Source: UBA9630 sp037137555 | GTDB taxonomy: Bacteria > Patescibacteriota > Minisyncoccia > Moranbacterales > UBA2206 | Direction of reading: 5' to 3' | DNA length: 64,000 nt | NCBI GenBank assembly: GCA_037137555.1 | Contig: JBAXKA010000001.1 | Location: forward strand, 10,494-74,493 | Part shown: positions 40,240 through 47,947 of the stretch, piece after piece | How positions within the stretch are numbered: position 1 is the first letter of the stretch | How the letters are laid out: each line of letters opens with the position of its first letter | Made by a program: the position numbers and the translations under genes | The notes under the pieces: generated by a model | Told to the model about the DNA's origin: nothing | The model's input: the letters and a program-made list of their open reading frames with translations, nothing else | The model's database searches: none

Positions 40240-42486
40240 ATGCTAAATTATATTTATCAAACAATCCTGCTTATTATTATCCCTATGACCAAAAAGAAAA
40301 TGGACAAAAAAATACCTCGATTGGAACCGCAATTTCATGATGTTTTGATTTGCAAAAAAAATAATTGTCGGCCATTTCTAGAAATATTAGTTGAAGAGCC
40401 AGAAAATATTTCTCATCAAAATCTGGGAATCCTTGTGGGTATTTTTCAAATCGATGATCATAGTGAAGATTCTTCCTATGTCGTGAACTATTTAATTTCT
40501 ATCATAAAAAAGGAATATTTCTCGCATACTAATCGCGGACCAGTGGAAAATTTTGAATCAGCTTTGCACAAAGCCAATCTTGCTCTTGCCAAATTAGCCA
40601 CCCATGAAAATATCAATTGGATTGGAAAAATTAATGCTCTTTGCGCTGTAATTGAAAAAAATAATCTTTTGCTTTCTCAGACTGGCAATGCTTCAGCTTT
40701 TCTTTTGCGTGGTAATACTTTCACAGAAATTACTGAGTTACCCTCTGATGAAGAAAATTCCAATCCATTAAAAACATTTCAGGATGTTATTTCAGGAAAA
40801 ATCGAAAAAAATGACAAACTTCTTTTTACCACCAAGGAACTTTTTGATATTTTCTCGCTAGAAGAAATTAAAAAAAGTGCTATTAAGTTCTCTCGCGAAA
40901 ATTTTGTCCAATTCATAAACACGGCGCTTGTCAATGAACTCGACCAAGTTGCTACGCTAATTGTTGATATTGATGAAAAAAGCGAAGAAATAATCAGAAA
41001 CACACCAGCACAAAAAACGAAAGAAATAAATGCTTTTAGCCAAAATGCTTTCAGGAAAGAACCTTCGCCGAAAACAAAGGCTCAAGAAAAAGTAAAAGAA
41101 GAATCTTTGAAAAAAGAACGCCAAGCCATGTTACAAGAATTGAAAAACGAAAAAAATGATTTTATTGATGAAAAAACTGGACACATCTATATTAAAGAAG
41201 CAGAAACTGACTCATCGCAAGAAACTCCCACAGAAAAAATCGAATTTGATCCCTCCGCTTTCTTTGGCGAAAAATTTTCAACGCTATCAATCTTAAGCAT
41301 TAAGGCGCTTAAAAAAACAACAAATATTACACGAGATTTTTCACTTTCTCTTTGGCAAAAAAGTCGTTCAAGAATTACTAAAATAAAGCCTGGGACTAGT
41401 TGGATGAAAGATAAATCTATTGATGGACTCATTCTGCTCCTGCAAAAACCAACTGCTCTTTCACTTAAATTTATTATTTTCCTGAAAAAAAATTGGCGTG
41501 ATTATAAGACAAGCAAATACTCAGAAATAAAACTAAAAAAAATTCTGCCTAATTTTTCTCGCCTAAAACAAATAATCAAAAATCTCAACCAAACACAAAA
41601 GCTTTCTGCCGTGGCAATATTAATTCTGCTTTTAATTGTGCCTTATTGGATTGCGAAGCTAGGAAATGTGCCCGAAAAAAAACCGGTCGTTGTCGAAGAG
41701 CTTCCGGCGATTGTTTTGCCACTCGAAAAAGATCTCAATGTTTCACGAATTGAAAAATTAAACGAAGTTTATCCAATAACCGTTGCTAAAATTATTAATC
41801 TTAATAATAAATTTTTTGCCCTGAGTGATACGGAAATTATAGATTTAGAAAATAAAAAAAGTCTTTCAATTCCGAATGATTTTCAAAATCCCGAATTATT
41901 CTTGGGCATGGATGACTTAAATTTAATCTTTCTAATCAAAAACAATCAAACAATTTCGCTCTCCCCCACAACTGGAAAATTTCAAAACAATACGCTAGCA
42001 CTTTCTTCTGGCGAAAAAATAATTGCTGCCAAAACTTATCTGACCTATATTTATTTACTTGATACAAATAACAGCCAACTCTATCGCGTGCCAAGAGCTG
42101 AAGGTGGTTTTGGCGAAAAAGCTTCCTGGCTTAAAGAAAAACTAGATTTATCCACTGCTACGGATTTCGTTATTAATGAAAATATTTTTATTATCAACAA
42201 TCAAACTATTCTAAAATTATTTCGTGGAAAAAAACTTGATTTTTCTATCGAAAATACCGCCACAACAATTTTGCCAGATAAACTTTATGCCAAAAATACC
42301 AGCACTAATTTATATGTTCTTGATAAAGTCAACGCCAGAATAATAAAATTAGATGCTACTGGAAAAATTCTTGCTCAATATTATAATCAAGCTATCACAA
42401 CGACAACTGATTTTTCTGTGAATGAAGATGCTAATTTAGTTTATCTTTTGGATACAACTGGCGTAAAAAGTTTTGAAATGAATTAA
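40240..42486 (+). CDS. PP2C-like membrane protein with C-terminal beta-propeller-like domain
   Basis: A 748-residue protein (733 if the second ATG at 40285 is used). Residues ~30-250 resemble a PPM/PP2C phosphatase fold (F-Q-I-D-D-H, A-L-C-A-V-I-E-K-N-N-L-L-L-S-Q-T-G-N-A-S-A-F-L-L-R), but the metal-binding D-G-x-G/G-D pairs are not clear, so it may be catalytically inactive. Residues ~255-440 are a charged linker. One membrane helix follows (A-V-A-I-L-I-L-L-L-I-V-P-Y-W-I), then an extracytoplasmic domain of repeated strands ending ...Y-V-L-D-K and L-V-Y-L-L-D-T, like a beta-propeller. Such architecture suggests signalling between the surface and the cytoplasm (inference). Confidence 0.65.
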   Translation: MLNYIYQTILLIIIPMTKKKMDKKIPRLEPQFHDVLICKKNNCRPFLEILVEEPENISHQNLGILVGIFQIDDHSEDSSYVVNYLISIIKKEYFSHTNRGPVENFESALHKANLALAKLATHENINWIGKINALCAVIEKNNLLLSQTGNASAFLLRGNTFTEITELPSDEENSNPLKTFQDVISGKIEKNDKLLFTTKELFDIFSLEEIKKSAIKFSRENFVQFINTALVNELDQVATLIVDIDEKSEEIIRNTPAQKTKEINAFSQNAFRKEPSPKTKAQEKVKEESLKKERQAMLQELKNEKNDFIDEKTGHIYIKEAETDSSQETPTEKIEFDPSAFFGEKFSTLSILSIKALKKTTNITRDFSLSLWQKSRSRITKIKPGTSWMKDKSIDGLILLLQKPTALSLKFIIFLKKNWRDYKTSKYSEIKLKKILPNFSRLKQIIKNLNQTQKLSAVAILILLLIVPYWIAKLGNVPEKKPVVVEELPAIVLPLEKDLNVSRIEKLNEVYPITVAKIINLNNKFFALSDTEIIDLENKKSLSIPNDFQNPELFLGMDDLNLIFLIKNNQTISLSPTTGKFQNNTLALSSGEKIIAAKTYLTYIYLLDTNNSQLYRVPRAEGGFGEKASWLKEKLDLSTATDFVINENIFIINNQTILKLFRGKKLDFSIENTATTILPDKLYAKNTSTNLYVLDKVNARIIKLDATGKILAQYYNQAITTTTDFSVNEDANLVYLLDTTGVKSFEMN

Positions 42487-42492
42487 TTACAT

Positions 42493-43344
42493 TTATATTA
42501 GATATTTTTTCAAAAGACCCTTAAAAATTTCTTGATAGTTATCAGCTAGTTTTTTCGTTGCTTCAGGACTGAGCGTTAGATTTTTCAAATCAGCATAAAT
42601 CCCTTGTGTTGCAACACCGCTCACTCGCTCAGAAAGTAAGTGCCAAAGATCAGCATAACCGCCAATTTCAATTCCCTGCTCTGTTTTTATAATTTCTTTT
42701 ACTCGTGCCAGATTTGGCCAATAACCTTTTTCCAAAAACCAAATTAAATCATAAAAATCTCGTCCACGAAAATCATATTGATTAAGAAAGATTTTTCCCT
42801 TTCTACCCAAAATTGCTCCAATTTTTCCCGCAAATAAAGTTGGGAAATCATAACTCTCCACCACAAAAAAAAGATTATTTTTCATAATAGCGGTTTTTTG
42901 AGTCGCAAAATGCTCATAATGATTATTTTCTACCTCTATTTTCAAATGCAAGAAATTTGTTTGTGCCTTATTGTCGCACAATCCTAATTTTTCCAATATT
43001 GGAAATTTTAAAGTAATCACCTTTCCATTGGATTTAATTGATAGTTCAGCATCCGGAAAACCCATTTTTTGAAATCTTTCCAATAAATCAACAGAAAATG
43101 CCTGTGAATCAAACTCCCGTTCCAAATTATCCAAGTCCAAATCTTCCGAAAGTCTGGCGGTTTCGCCCAAAACCCGCAATGCCGTTCCGCCAGTAAAAAT
43201 CAGATTGCTCCATCTGGGTGAATTATAAATAAAATCCAGACAAGCCAAAATCATAAATTCCTTTAATTGAATTTTTATAATCTCCCCTGACAGCCTGCCC
43301 ACTTTGCCATCCCTTACAATTTCTTCTAATTTTTCTAAAATCAT
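42493..43344 (-). CDS. AbiEii-type nucleotidyltransferase toxin
   Basis: A 283-residue protein of the AbiEii/AbiGii toxin family, the toxin of type IV toxin-antitoxin and abortive-infection systems. Nucleotidyltransferase motifs are F-T-G-G-T-A-L-R and R-L-S-E-D-L-D-L-D. The later F-A-G-K-I-G-A-I-L-G-R..R-G-R-D-F-Y-D-L-I-W-F segment is equally typical. Characterised homologues (MenT, AbiEii) transfer nucleotides to tRNA or bind GTP. Its ATG overlaps the upstream AbiEi-like stop codon by 4 bp, giving tight translational coupling. Confidence 0.88.
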   Translation of the reverse strand: MILEKLEEIVRDGKVGRLSGEIIKIQLKEFMILACLDFIYNSPRWSNLIFTGGTALRVLGETARLSEDLDLDNLEREFDSQAFSVDLLERFQKMGFPDAELSIKSNGKVITLKFPILEKLGLCDNKAQTNFLHLKIEVENNHYEHFATQKTAIMKNNLFFVVESYDFPTLFAGKIGAILGRKGKIFLNQYDFRGRDFYDLIWFLEKGYWPNLARVKEIIKTEQGIEIGGYADLWHLLSERVSGVATQGIYADLKNLTLSPEATKKLADNYQEIFKGLLKKYLI

Positions 43345-43970
43345 TTATGCTCAATTAATTTAATTAATTTATACACTATTTGCATTTTTTTTCCCGCAAG
43401 ATTAAGATATTTTTCAAATTCCAACCAATCTTGCTTAGTAAAAACTTCAAAATTAATTCTTAAATCAAGAATATCATTCCCAGAAACAATCTTTTTTTTT
43501 CTTAATTTCAGACGCAAAAAATCAAATAGTGCCCTTGCCTTAGTTGCTTCATACCAAATCATATCTCCATACTTCTTTTTCTCAAAACCAGAAAATAACC
43601 CAGGATCAATTGAATAATAATTAAAACTACCGAATTGATTTTTGATTGTTGTTGTTTTTTTTGTAGTCATCAGTGAATAACCAAAGACAACATCCGTGAG
43701 TGCTTGATATTCCTGCAATATAAATTCTGCACTCAAATAGCTCGGCTCAATCAATTTTGTTCCTAAAAATCTAGCATAATAGAGAGAGTTATCACTCTTA
43801 TCAATAAAATTTTTAAAAACATAAAAACCTCTTTTAACAGGCAAGAGTTCTTCTTTTTTTTGCCAATAACTAATATAATTTCGTAGCGTATTTAAATTAG
43901 GCTTATTTAAAGCCTTCCCGAGTGCAGTTTTAGAAATATAGGGCATTCGTTGTATATCCTTTTTTTCCAT
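43341..43970 (-). CDS. AbiEi-like antitoxin / transcriptional repressor
   Basis: A 209-residue partner of the AbiEii-type toxin. The N-terminal ~60 residues form a winged helix (S-K-T-A-L-G-K-A-L-N-K-P-N-L-N-T-L-R-N-Y-I-S-Y-W) and the remainder is the AbiEi C-terminal antitoxin domain, including P-S-Y-L-S-A-E-F-I-L-Q-E-Y. AbiEi proteins repress their own promoter by binding inverted repeats; a suitable repeat overlaps the -10 box here. Unlike classical type IV antitoxins, it is longer than a pure winged helix and contains a mid-protein T-T-K-K-T-T-T-I-K loop. Confidence 0.85.
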   Translation of the reverse strand: MEKKDIQRMPYISKTALGKALNKPNLNTLRNYISYWQKKEELLPVKRGFYVFKNFIDKSDNSLYYARFLGTKLIEPSYLSAEFILQEYQALTDVVFGYSLMTTKKTTTIKNQFGSFNYYSIDPGLFSGFEKKKYGDMIWYEATKARALFDFLRLKLRKKKIVSGNDILDLRINFEVFTKQDWLEFEKYLNLAGKKMQIVYKLIKLIEHK

Positions 43971-43993
43971 AGATACTTATTTTTTTAGTATTT

Positions 43994-44031
43994 AGTGTCT
44001 TAATTATACACTATCAGCCCTATTGTGTCAA
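43994..44031 (-). promoter_or_regulatory. Consensus promoter and operator of the AbiE operon
   Basis: On the minus strand: TTGACA (44031-44026), 17 bp, TATAAT (44008-44003), both perfect. An inverted repeat AGTGT / ACACT (43994-44012) covers the -10 box, a position that fits autorepression by AbiEi. Confidence 0.88.
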
Positions 44032-44111
44032 TTATTTTTCCCTAGCCTTGACTTTTTCCCATTTTTATGCCAAGATATCCAGTCAATGCAATAATCGTTA
44101 TTGTAACGACT

Positions 44112-44160
44112 TGGCTCTAAAATTCAAAGAGCTGAATGGTCGGCTCTTTGACAATTTTTA
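44112..44160 (+). promoter_or_regulatory. Leader hairpin (attenuator-like) before the 44.2 kb operon
   Basis: The perfect 9-bp stem TCAAAGAGC (44124-44132) / GCTCTTTGA (44143-44151) is followed by CAATTTTTAT. The upstream string GGCTCT (44112-44117) can pair with AGAGC of the same stem, giving a mutually exclusive structure. A short ORF (44067-44120) ends just before it but has no ribosome site. Confidence 0.5.
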
Positions 44161-44194
44161 TATAAATTAAAATTTAAAAAAGGGGGAACGGGCT

Positions 44195-44944
44195 ATGTTA
44201 TCAGGAATTATCGCAGGATTGAAGAGTTTGTCTGGTTTCGGCGTAGAAGTTGCCGCCGATGCAGCAGTAATAAAAGGAATCCCAGCCATATGGGGCTGGC
44301 TCAAGAAAAGTAGAGAAACGCTTTCTCCTGAGGCAAAGGAGAAATTAGACAAATTCCTTCTTAGTCCGATTAATTCGGACGGAAGAACGAGGGAAGATGA
44401 AATGGTTTTTTCCGTTTCATTATTCACATTGCCAGGAGTGCCACAATGGATAAAAGAGCTTTTTATCAAGAAGCACGATGAGCTCTTGAATCCAGATTTA
44501 TCAGGAAAGTCTCCTGATGAAATAAAAAAATTAAAAGAATGGGAGAGGAGGGCAAAGGGATTTATTTTCCTTATTGCCACCGATCCCACGGTCAAGGAGA
44601 TTGACGAAAGCAAGCGATTTGTTTTCGCCAAAAAAATATGGTATGGAATTTTTTCAGAAGTTGAAAAACTTCCAAGCGATGACGCTCGACTCGAAAAGTT
44701 TGAGCGGGACATTTTGCTCTGGGGAAAGAATTACCAGGAAAAAATGTCCAAAGAAGAATTGCTAGAAAAAACTAGCGCCTTTTTTAAGGAAGCTGATTCC
44801 GTAATAGCAAGCGGAATCGACCTTATCTCGGGAAAAATAAATTCCCAATGGGACGAGATTGAAACGCAAAGAGTTGCACGTAAAAATCTCCCATGGAAGG
44901 GAAATGCAACCGAAAAAATATGGGGCTGGCTAATGGATTGCTAG
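44195..44944 (+). CDS. Protein of unknown function, first gene of a two-gene operon
   Basis: I do not recognise this 249-residue protein. It has a hydrophobic-leaning N terminus (M-L-S-G-I-I-A-G-L-K-S-L-S-G-F-G-V-E-V-A-A-D-A-A-V), then an acidic and basic, probably helical body with repeated K-E-K/L-E-K-F stretches. It ends in a Trp-rich tail (K-I-W-G-W-L-M-D-C). No catalytic motif is obvious. An AGGGGG site precedes the ATG. The second gene begins 21 bp after its stop. Base composition is visibly richer in G and C than the AbiE genes next door. An opposing long frame (44167-44712) is a shadow. Confidence 0.8.
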   Translation: MLSGIIAGLKSLSGFGVEVAADAAVIKGIPAIWGWLKKSRETLSPEAKEKLDKFLLSPINSDGRTREDEMVFSVSLFTLPGVPQWIKELFIKKHDELLNPDLSGKSPDEIKKLKEWERRAKGFIFLIATDPTVKEIDESKRFVFAKKIWYGIFSEVEKLPSDDARLEKFERDILLWGKNYQEKMSKEELLEKTSAFFKEADSVIASGIDLISGKINSQWDEIETQRVARKNLPWKGNATEKIWGWLMDC

Positions 44945-44965
44945 TACCCACAATAGGAGGAAAAA

Positions 44966-46171
44966 ATGAACACGATGGGTTCATTGAGAGCGTTTTTCGC
45001 AGCTTTTCCCCGCATGGTACAAGGAGAATTGCGTGGTCTGAGGAATCTGCTTCTGCGGTTAGCAGGAGCACTTTGTTTTCTTTTTCTTTTCCAGCTGACG
45101 ATGGACAGTTATATTTTTTCGTCTGTCGTAGGAATTGTTTTGTGGATATTTAGTTTTTTATGGATAGTAAATATCCGCAGGATAACAAATATGGCAATCG
45201 TCGGAGAGGCTTTTGAAGCTCTTCATATAACACCAATAACACCCGCCGAAAGATCAGCTGAAGGGGCTGCCGCAATAGTGGTCAATCCCCTCAATGATCT
45301 TTTCTGGCGGGTTTCGCTGCAACTGTTTTTTTTCATGACAGTTGCAGCGTTAGTTGTTCCGCTGTTACCATTGCGGAACAACCCCGCGCTAGTTTTTCTT
45401 TTCCCCTTGATGCTAGTCGCTTCGGCGATTGCATTTAGGGGAGCCGTGCTCATCACGGCGAATATATTGTCCGGAATTTTCATTGCTGGACTAATCATGT
45501 TTCATTGCGGGATGTTATTTCTCCCGCAAATTCTATTAATTTTCCCATCATTCGCAACAGAGTATGTTGCGAAGTTCAGAACGGGAAATCTCGCTGGCAG
45601 AAATGCTAGCGAGCTTGGTGAAATCGTCACAATTCGTGAGCGACAACGCCAAGAAATGGTCGCCGAGGCTATGGGAAAAGCTCGGCGATGGCAAGAACAA
45701 AATCGGGGGAAGCCTCTCCCTGTGGAAATTGAGCGAGACATAGAGGCAGCGAAGCAAGGCCTGAGTCTGGCTGAATTACAAGCCAGACTCAAGGCCGAAG
45801 CCGACGCCAAAGCGAAAGCCGAGGCGGAGGCAAAAGCCAAGGCCGAAAAAGCCGAAGCAGAAGCAAAGGCGAAAGCCCAAGCTGAAGCCAAGGCTTTGGA
45901 ACTCCGCCGACAAGCTGAAAAGCTTGAGGCAGAAAAAAACAAAATAAAAACCATCAGCAATGGGTATGTTTTACGCCCTGCCGATGGTGGCGTCGTCTGC
46001 TTGACGATGCAGGCGGGCGACTGGAATGTTTTTCCAGCTAATACAAGAATGAAGGAAGCGGGTGATAAGATTCCAAGGGAAACCGGAGGGGAAATGTTCG
46101 TTTCTAGAGAAACGACCTCATGCTTTTTCCCCTCCCCTGGCACGAGGGAAATCGTGCTAACGAAAAAATAA
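44966..46171 (+). CDS. Membrane protein with Ala-rich helical stalk, second gene of the operon
   Basis: A 401-residue protein, not recognised. Residues ~30-70 and ~110-200 contain about five or six hydrophobic segments (e.g. L-C-F-L-F-L-F-Q-L and F-F-F-M-T-V-A-A-L-V-V-P-L-L). A long, highly charged helix from ~205 to ~315, dominated by A/K/E (A-D-A-K-A-K-A-E-A-E-A), looks like a coiled-coil or single-alpha-helix stalk. The last ~85 residues form a separate domain with Cys (V-V-C-L-T-M-Q-A-G-D-W, T-T-S-C-F-F-P-S-P-G-T). A TAGGAGG ribosome site precedes the ATG. The plan resembles stalk-type membrane scaffolds and TolA-like proteins. Confidence 0.8.
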   Translation: MNTMGSLRAFFAAFPRMVQGELRGLRNLLLRLAGALCFLFLFQLTMDSYIFSSVVGIVLWIFSFLWIVNIRRITNMAIVGEAFEALHITPITPAERSAEGAAAIVVNPLNDLFWRVSLQLFFFMTVAALVVPLLPLRNNPALVFLFPLMLVASAIAFRGAVLITANILSGIFIAGLIMFHCGMLFLPQILLIFPSFATEYVAKFRTGNLAGRNASELGEIVTIRERQRQEMVAEAMGKARRWQEQNRGKPLPVEIERDIEAAKQGLSLAELQARLKAEADAKAKAEAEAKAKAEKAEAEAKAKAQAEAKALELRRQAEKLEAEKNKIKTISNGYVLRPADGGVVCLTMQAGDWNVFPANTRMKEAGDKIPRETGGEMFVSRETTSCFFPSPGTREIVLTKK

Positions 46172-46184
46172 ATAACTTTCAACG

Positions 46185-46193
46185 AAAGGAGGT
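46185..46193 (+). promoter_or_regulatory. Orphan perfect Shine-Dalgarno sequence
   Basis: AAAGGAGGTGA is fully complementary to the 3' end of 16S rRNA, but no start codon follows within usable distance; a terminator hairpin begins directly after it. Confidence 0.6.
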
Positions 46194-46196
46194 GAA

Positions 46197-46235
46197 AAAA
46201 GGGCAGACTCAAAATTGAGCTGCCCTTTAAAATTG
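46197..46235 (+). terminator. Terminator after the 44-46 kb operon
   Basis: AAAGGGCAG, CTCAA, loop, TTGAG, CTGCCCTTT with one bulged base on each side, followed by a mixed A/T tract. It faces the converging gene at 46261. Confidence 0.8.
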
Positions 46236-46260
46236 TCTATTTTTAAAACTTCTATAAATT

Positions 46261-46956
46261 TCATCTTAATAAGAAATCCACTGTTTTAATTGCAATAAAT
46301 CCAGATAACGCCACAACCAAACCAATAATCGAAGCCACCATTGTTTTCTTGGCTTTTTCAACCATCTTCTCATCCGTTGCTACTAGAAAATATTGAAATC
46401 CGGAAATTATAAATCCAATAATTGCAATAATCCCAACGATACTCAAAAGCCAATCAACAACATTAGTGAGAATACCTTTTACTAAATCTGGATTGGCTGG
46501 TAATCCTACATCTGGAATATCTAAGTCACCTCCAGATGTTCCACTTTTTGTAGCTGAACAACTAACAGAATCACATGTTCCAGTGAGTGCACAACTCCAA
46601 GTCCATGGACCAGTCCCAGTAACAGAAGTGTTTGTTCCCGTAGAACAAAGATTAGTAGTAGGTTTACTTGTAAATGGACCAGAAGAACCGCATACACAGA
46701 GAGTTGCAGATCCACTTTTTGTAGCCGAACAATTAACGGAATCGCATACCCCAACAGCATCACAACTCCACTGCCACGGACCAGCTCCTGTAACAGAAGT
46801 GTTATTTCCCGTAGTGCAAAGACCAGTGGTAGGCTTACTTGCGAATGGACCAGAAGAACCGCAAGTACAAGGTGCTGCCAAAACCTGCTCTGTCATCAAA
46901 AACCCACCCCCGAAAACTATCACCATCATCAAAAACAATTTCATTTTATTTTGCAT
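46261..46956 (-). CDS. TrbC/VirB2-like membrane protein with two Cys-rich repeats
   Basis: A 231-residue exported protein. After a signal peptide (to about residue 28) come two tandem ~55-residue modules, C-x-C-G-S-S-G-P-F..K-P-T-T..L-C...G-P-W-x-W-S-C..V-x-C-S-A-T-K-S, each with several Cys. A linker and a pair of membrane helices of the TrbC/VirB2 kind follow (W-L-L-S-I-V-G-I-I-A-I-I-G-F-I-I-S-G, then A-K-K-T-M-V-A-S-I-I-G-L-V-V-A). The basic K-M-V-E-K-A-K-K loop between the helices is shared with three neighbours. The repeats are very similar at DNA level too, so the duplication is recent. Probably a surface or pilus-like subunit. Confidence 0.8.
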   Translation of the reverse strand: MQNKMKLFLMMVIVFGGGFLMTEQVLAAPCTCGSSGPFASKPTTGLCTTGNNTSVTGAGPWQWSCDAVGVCDSVNCSATKSGSATLCVCGSSGPFTSKPTTNLCSTGTNTSVTGTGPWTWSCALTGTCDSVSCSATKSGTSGGDLDIPDVGLPANPDLVKGILTNVVDWLLSIVGIIAIIGFIISGFQYFLVATDEKMVEKAKKTMVASIIGLVVALSGFIAIKTVDFLLR

Positions 46957-47794
46957 ATTTTTTTATTTTAAAATTTTTAACATGTAACATTTTTGCGTTT
47001 TTACTTGTGAGCACTTTTTTACCAGTTTCACTTTCAATATCTTTGCGTGCATTCCCCGCTATTCCTCCACCAACGCGTGCCACGATTTCATTTTCAGCTA
47101 AATTTTTCGGCTCGCGTTTTTTGGAAATTTCCATCGTTGCAGTTTCTGCCAGCATATTCAAAACCAATTCCATATTGGTCATATTATCTCGCAAATTTTC
47201 TTTTTTGAGATTTTTTAAATTTTTATACTCCTTGGTTGTGAGTCCTGTCCACGCCTGAGTAATTTCATTCGTCAAAATAGCAAATTCCAAACCTTCTTTC
47301 ACTCCGCGTTTTTCCCACTCATCAGTCAAAGTTTTTCTGATTTCAATACTTTTTAATCTTTGATTAACCCAGTTTTGACTGTAGCCTTTTTGTAAATAAG
47401 TTTTCAACGCACGATCAATCGCTAATTCCGGATCGGCTGTTTCTTCCAGTCTTTCATAGCCCACCCGTGCAAGCCAAAGCTTGAATGGCTCAGCGTTTGG
47501 TGAAGGAATTGATTGGATGAGCCGAAGCATAACTTCAGTGTCCACAGTATCAGTCAAATATAACTTGCCATCGCTAGCCAACATTTTCAGTTGGTTACAT
47601 TTTGTAACCAACTCACTTCCCTCAGTTTTTAAGCGGCTCTTAAACACTTTCCAGTAATTTCTAGGGTCAGTACTTTTAGTCAGCACTCCTATGACATCAA
47701 CCACTGAAAAATACCACAACTCTTTTTCCGCATCCCAATGACGACGAATTTGACTGCCTTCGAAAATTGCAACTGTTTTAATTTTTTTTTGCAT
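46946..47794 (-). CDS. BRO-N / DinD-like DNA-binding protein
   Basis: A 282-residue protein with an N-terminal BRO-N (Bro family, phage-antirepressor-like) domain: V-A-I-F-E-G-S-Q-I-R-R-H-W..E-L-W-Y-F-S-V-V-D-V-I-G-V-L-T, with R-N-Y-W-K-V-F-K. It resembles the DNA-damage-inducible protein D group and the BRO proteins frequent in CPR genomes and phages. The C-terminal part (N-L-K-K-E-N-L-R-D-N-M-T-N-M-E-L-V-L-N-M-L-A-E) is the helical region of DinD-like proteins. Its end overlaps the start of the TrbC-like gene at 46956 by 11 bp. There are no other phage genes nearby. Confidence 0.8.
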   Translation of the reverse strand: MQKKIKTVAIFEGSQIRRHWDAEKELWYFSVVDVIGVLTKSTDPRNYWKVFKSRLKTEGSELVTKCNQLKMLASDGKLYLTDTVDTEVMLRLIQSIPSPNAEPFKLWLARVGYERLEETADPELAIDRALKTYLQKGYSQNWVNQRLKSIEIRKTLTDEWEKRGVKEGLEFAILTNEITQAWTGLTTKEYKNLKNLKKENLRDNMTNMELVLNMLAETATMEISKKREPKNLAENEIVARVGGGIAGNARKDIESETGKKVLTSKNAKMLHVKNFKIKKYAK

Positions 47795-47836
47795 ATTTTC
47801 TTATTTTAAATTTTTAATAATTATTTTTATATTTTT

Positions 47837-47865
47837 AGTATAGCATAAATAAAAAAAATTAACCA
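47837..47865 (-). promoter_or_regulatory. Putative promoter of the BRO-N gene
   Basis: On the minus strand: TTGGTT, about 18 bp, TATACT. A small inverted repeat ATATAC-CATA-GTATAT (47887-47902) lies just upstream. Confidence 0.45.
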
Positions 47866-47947
47866 AGCAAAAAAGTATTACTTTTTATATACCATAGTAT
47901 ATTAAATAACCTATTTTTTTCAATATTTCAAAAATAATTCCCACAAA

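Noticed and set aside
44067..44120. 17-residue leader peptide before the attenuator-like hairpin
   Set aside because: No ribosome site, and the likely -10 region overlaps its start, so it may not be transcribed in full; not enough to call a leader peptide.
44167..44712. 181-residue open frame on the minus strand
   Set aside because: It lies entirely opposite the 44195 gene, has no ribosome site, and its Ser/Phe-rich translation is typical of an antisense shadow.
45502..46212. 236-residue minus-strand frame
   Set aside because: It is antisense to the Ala-rich stalk; the Ala codons read backwards give the repetitive A-F-A-S-A-S pattern.
46466..46987. 173-residue plus-strand frame
   Set aside because: Antisense of the Cys-rich repeats; the apparent internal repeats merely mirror those of the real gene.
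46946..47794. Prophage
   Set aside because: Only the BRO-N gene hints at phage; no capsid, terminase, portal or integrase gene is present.
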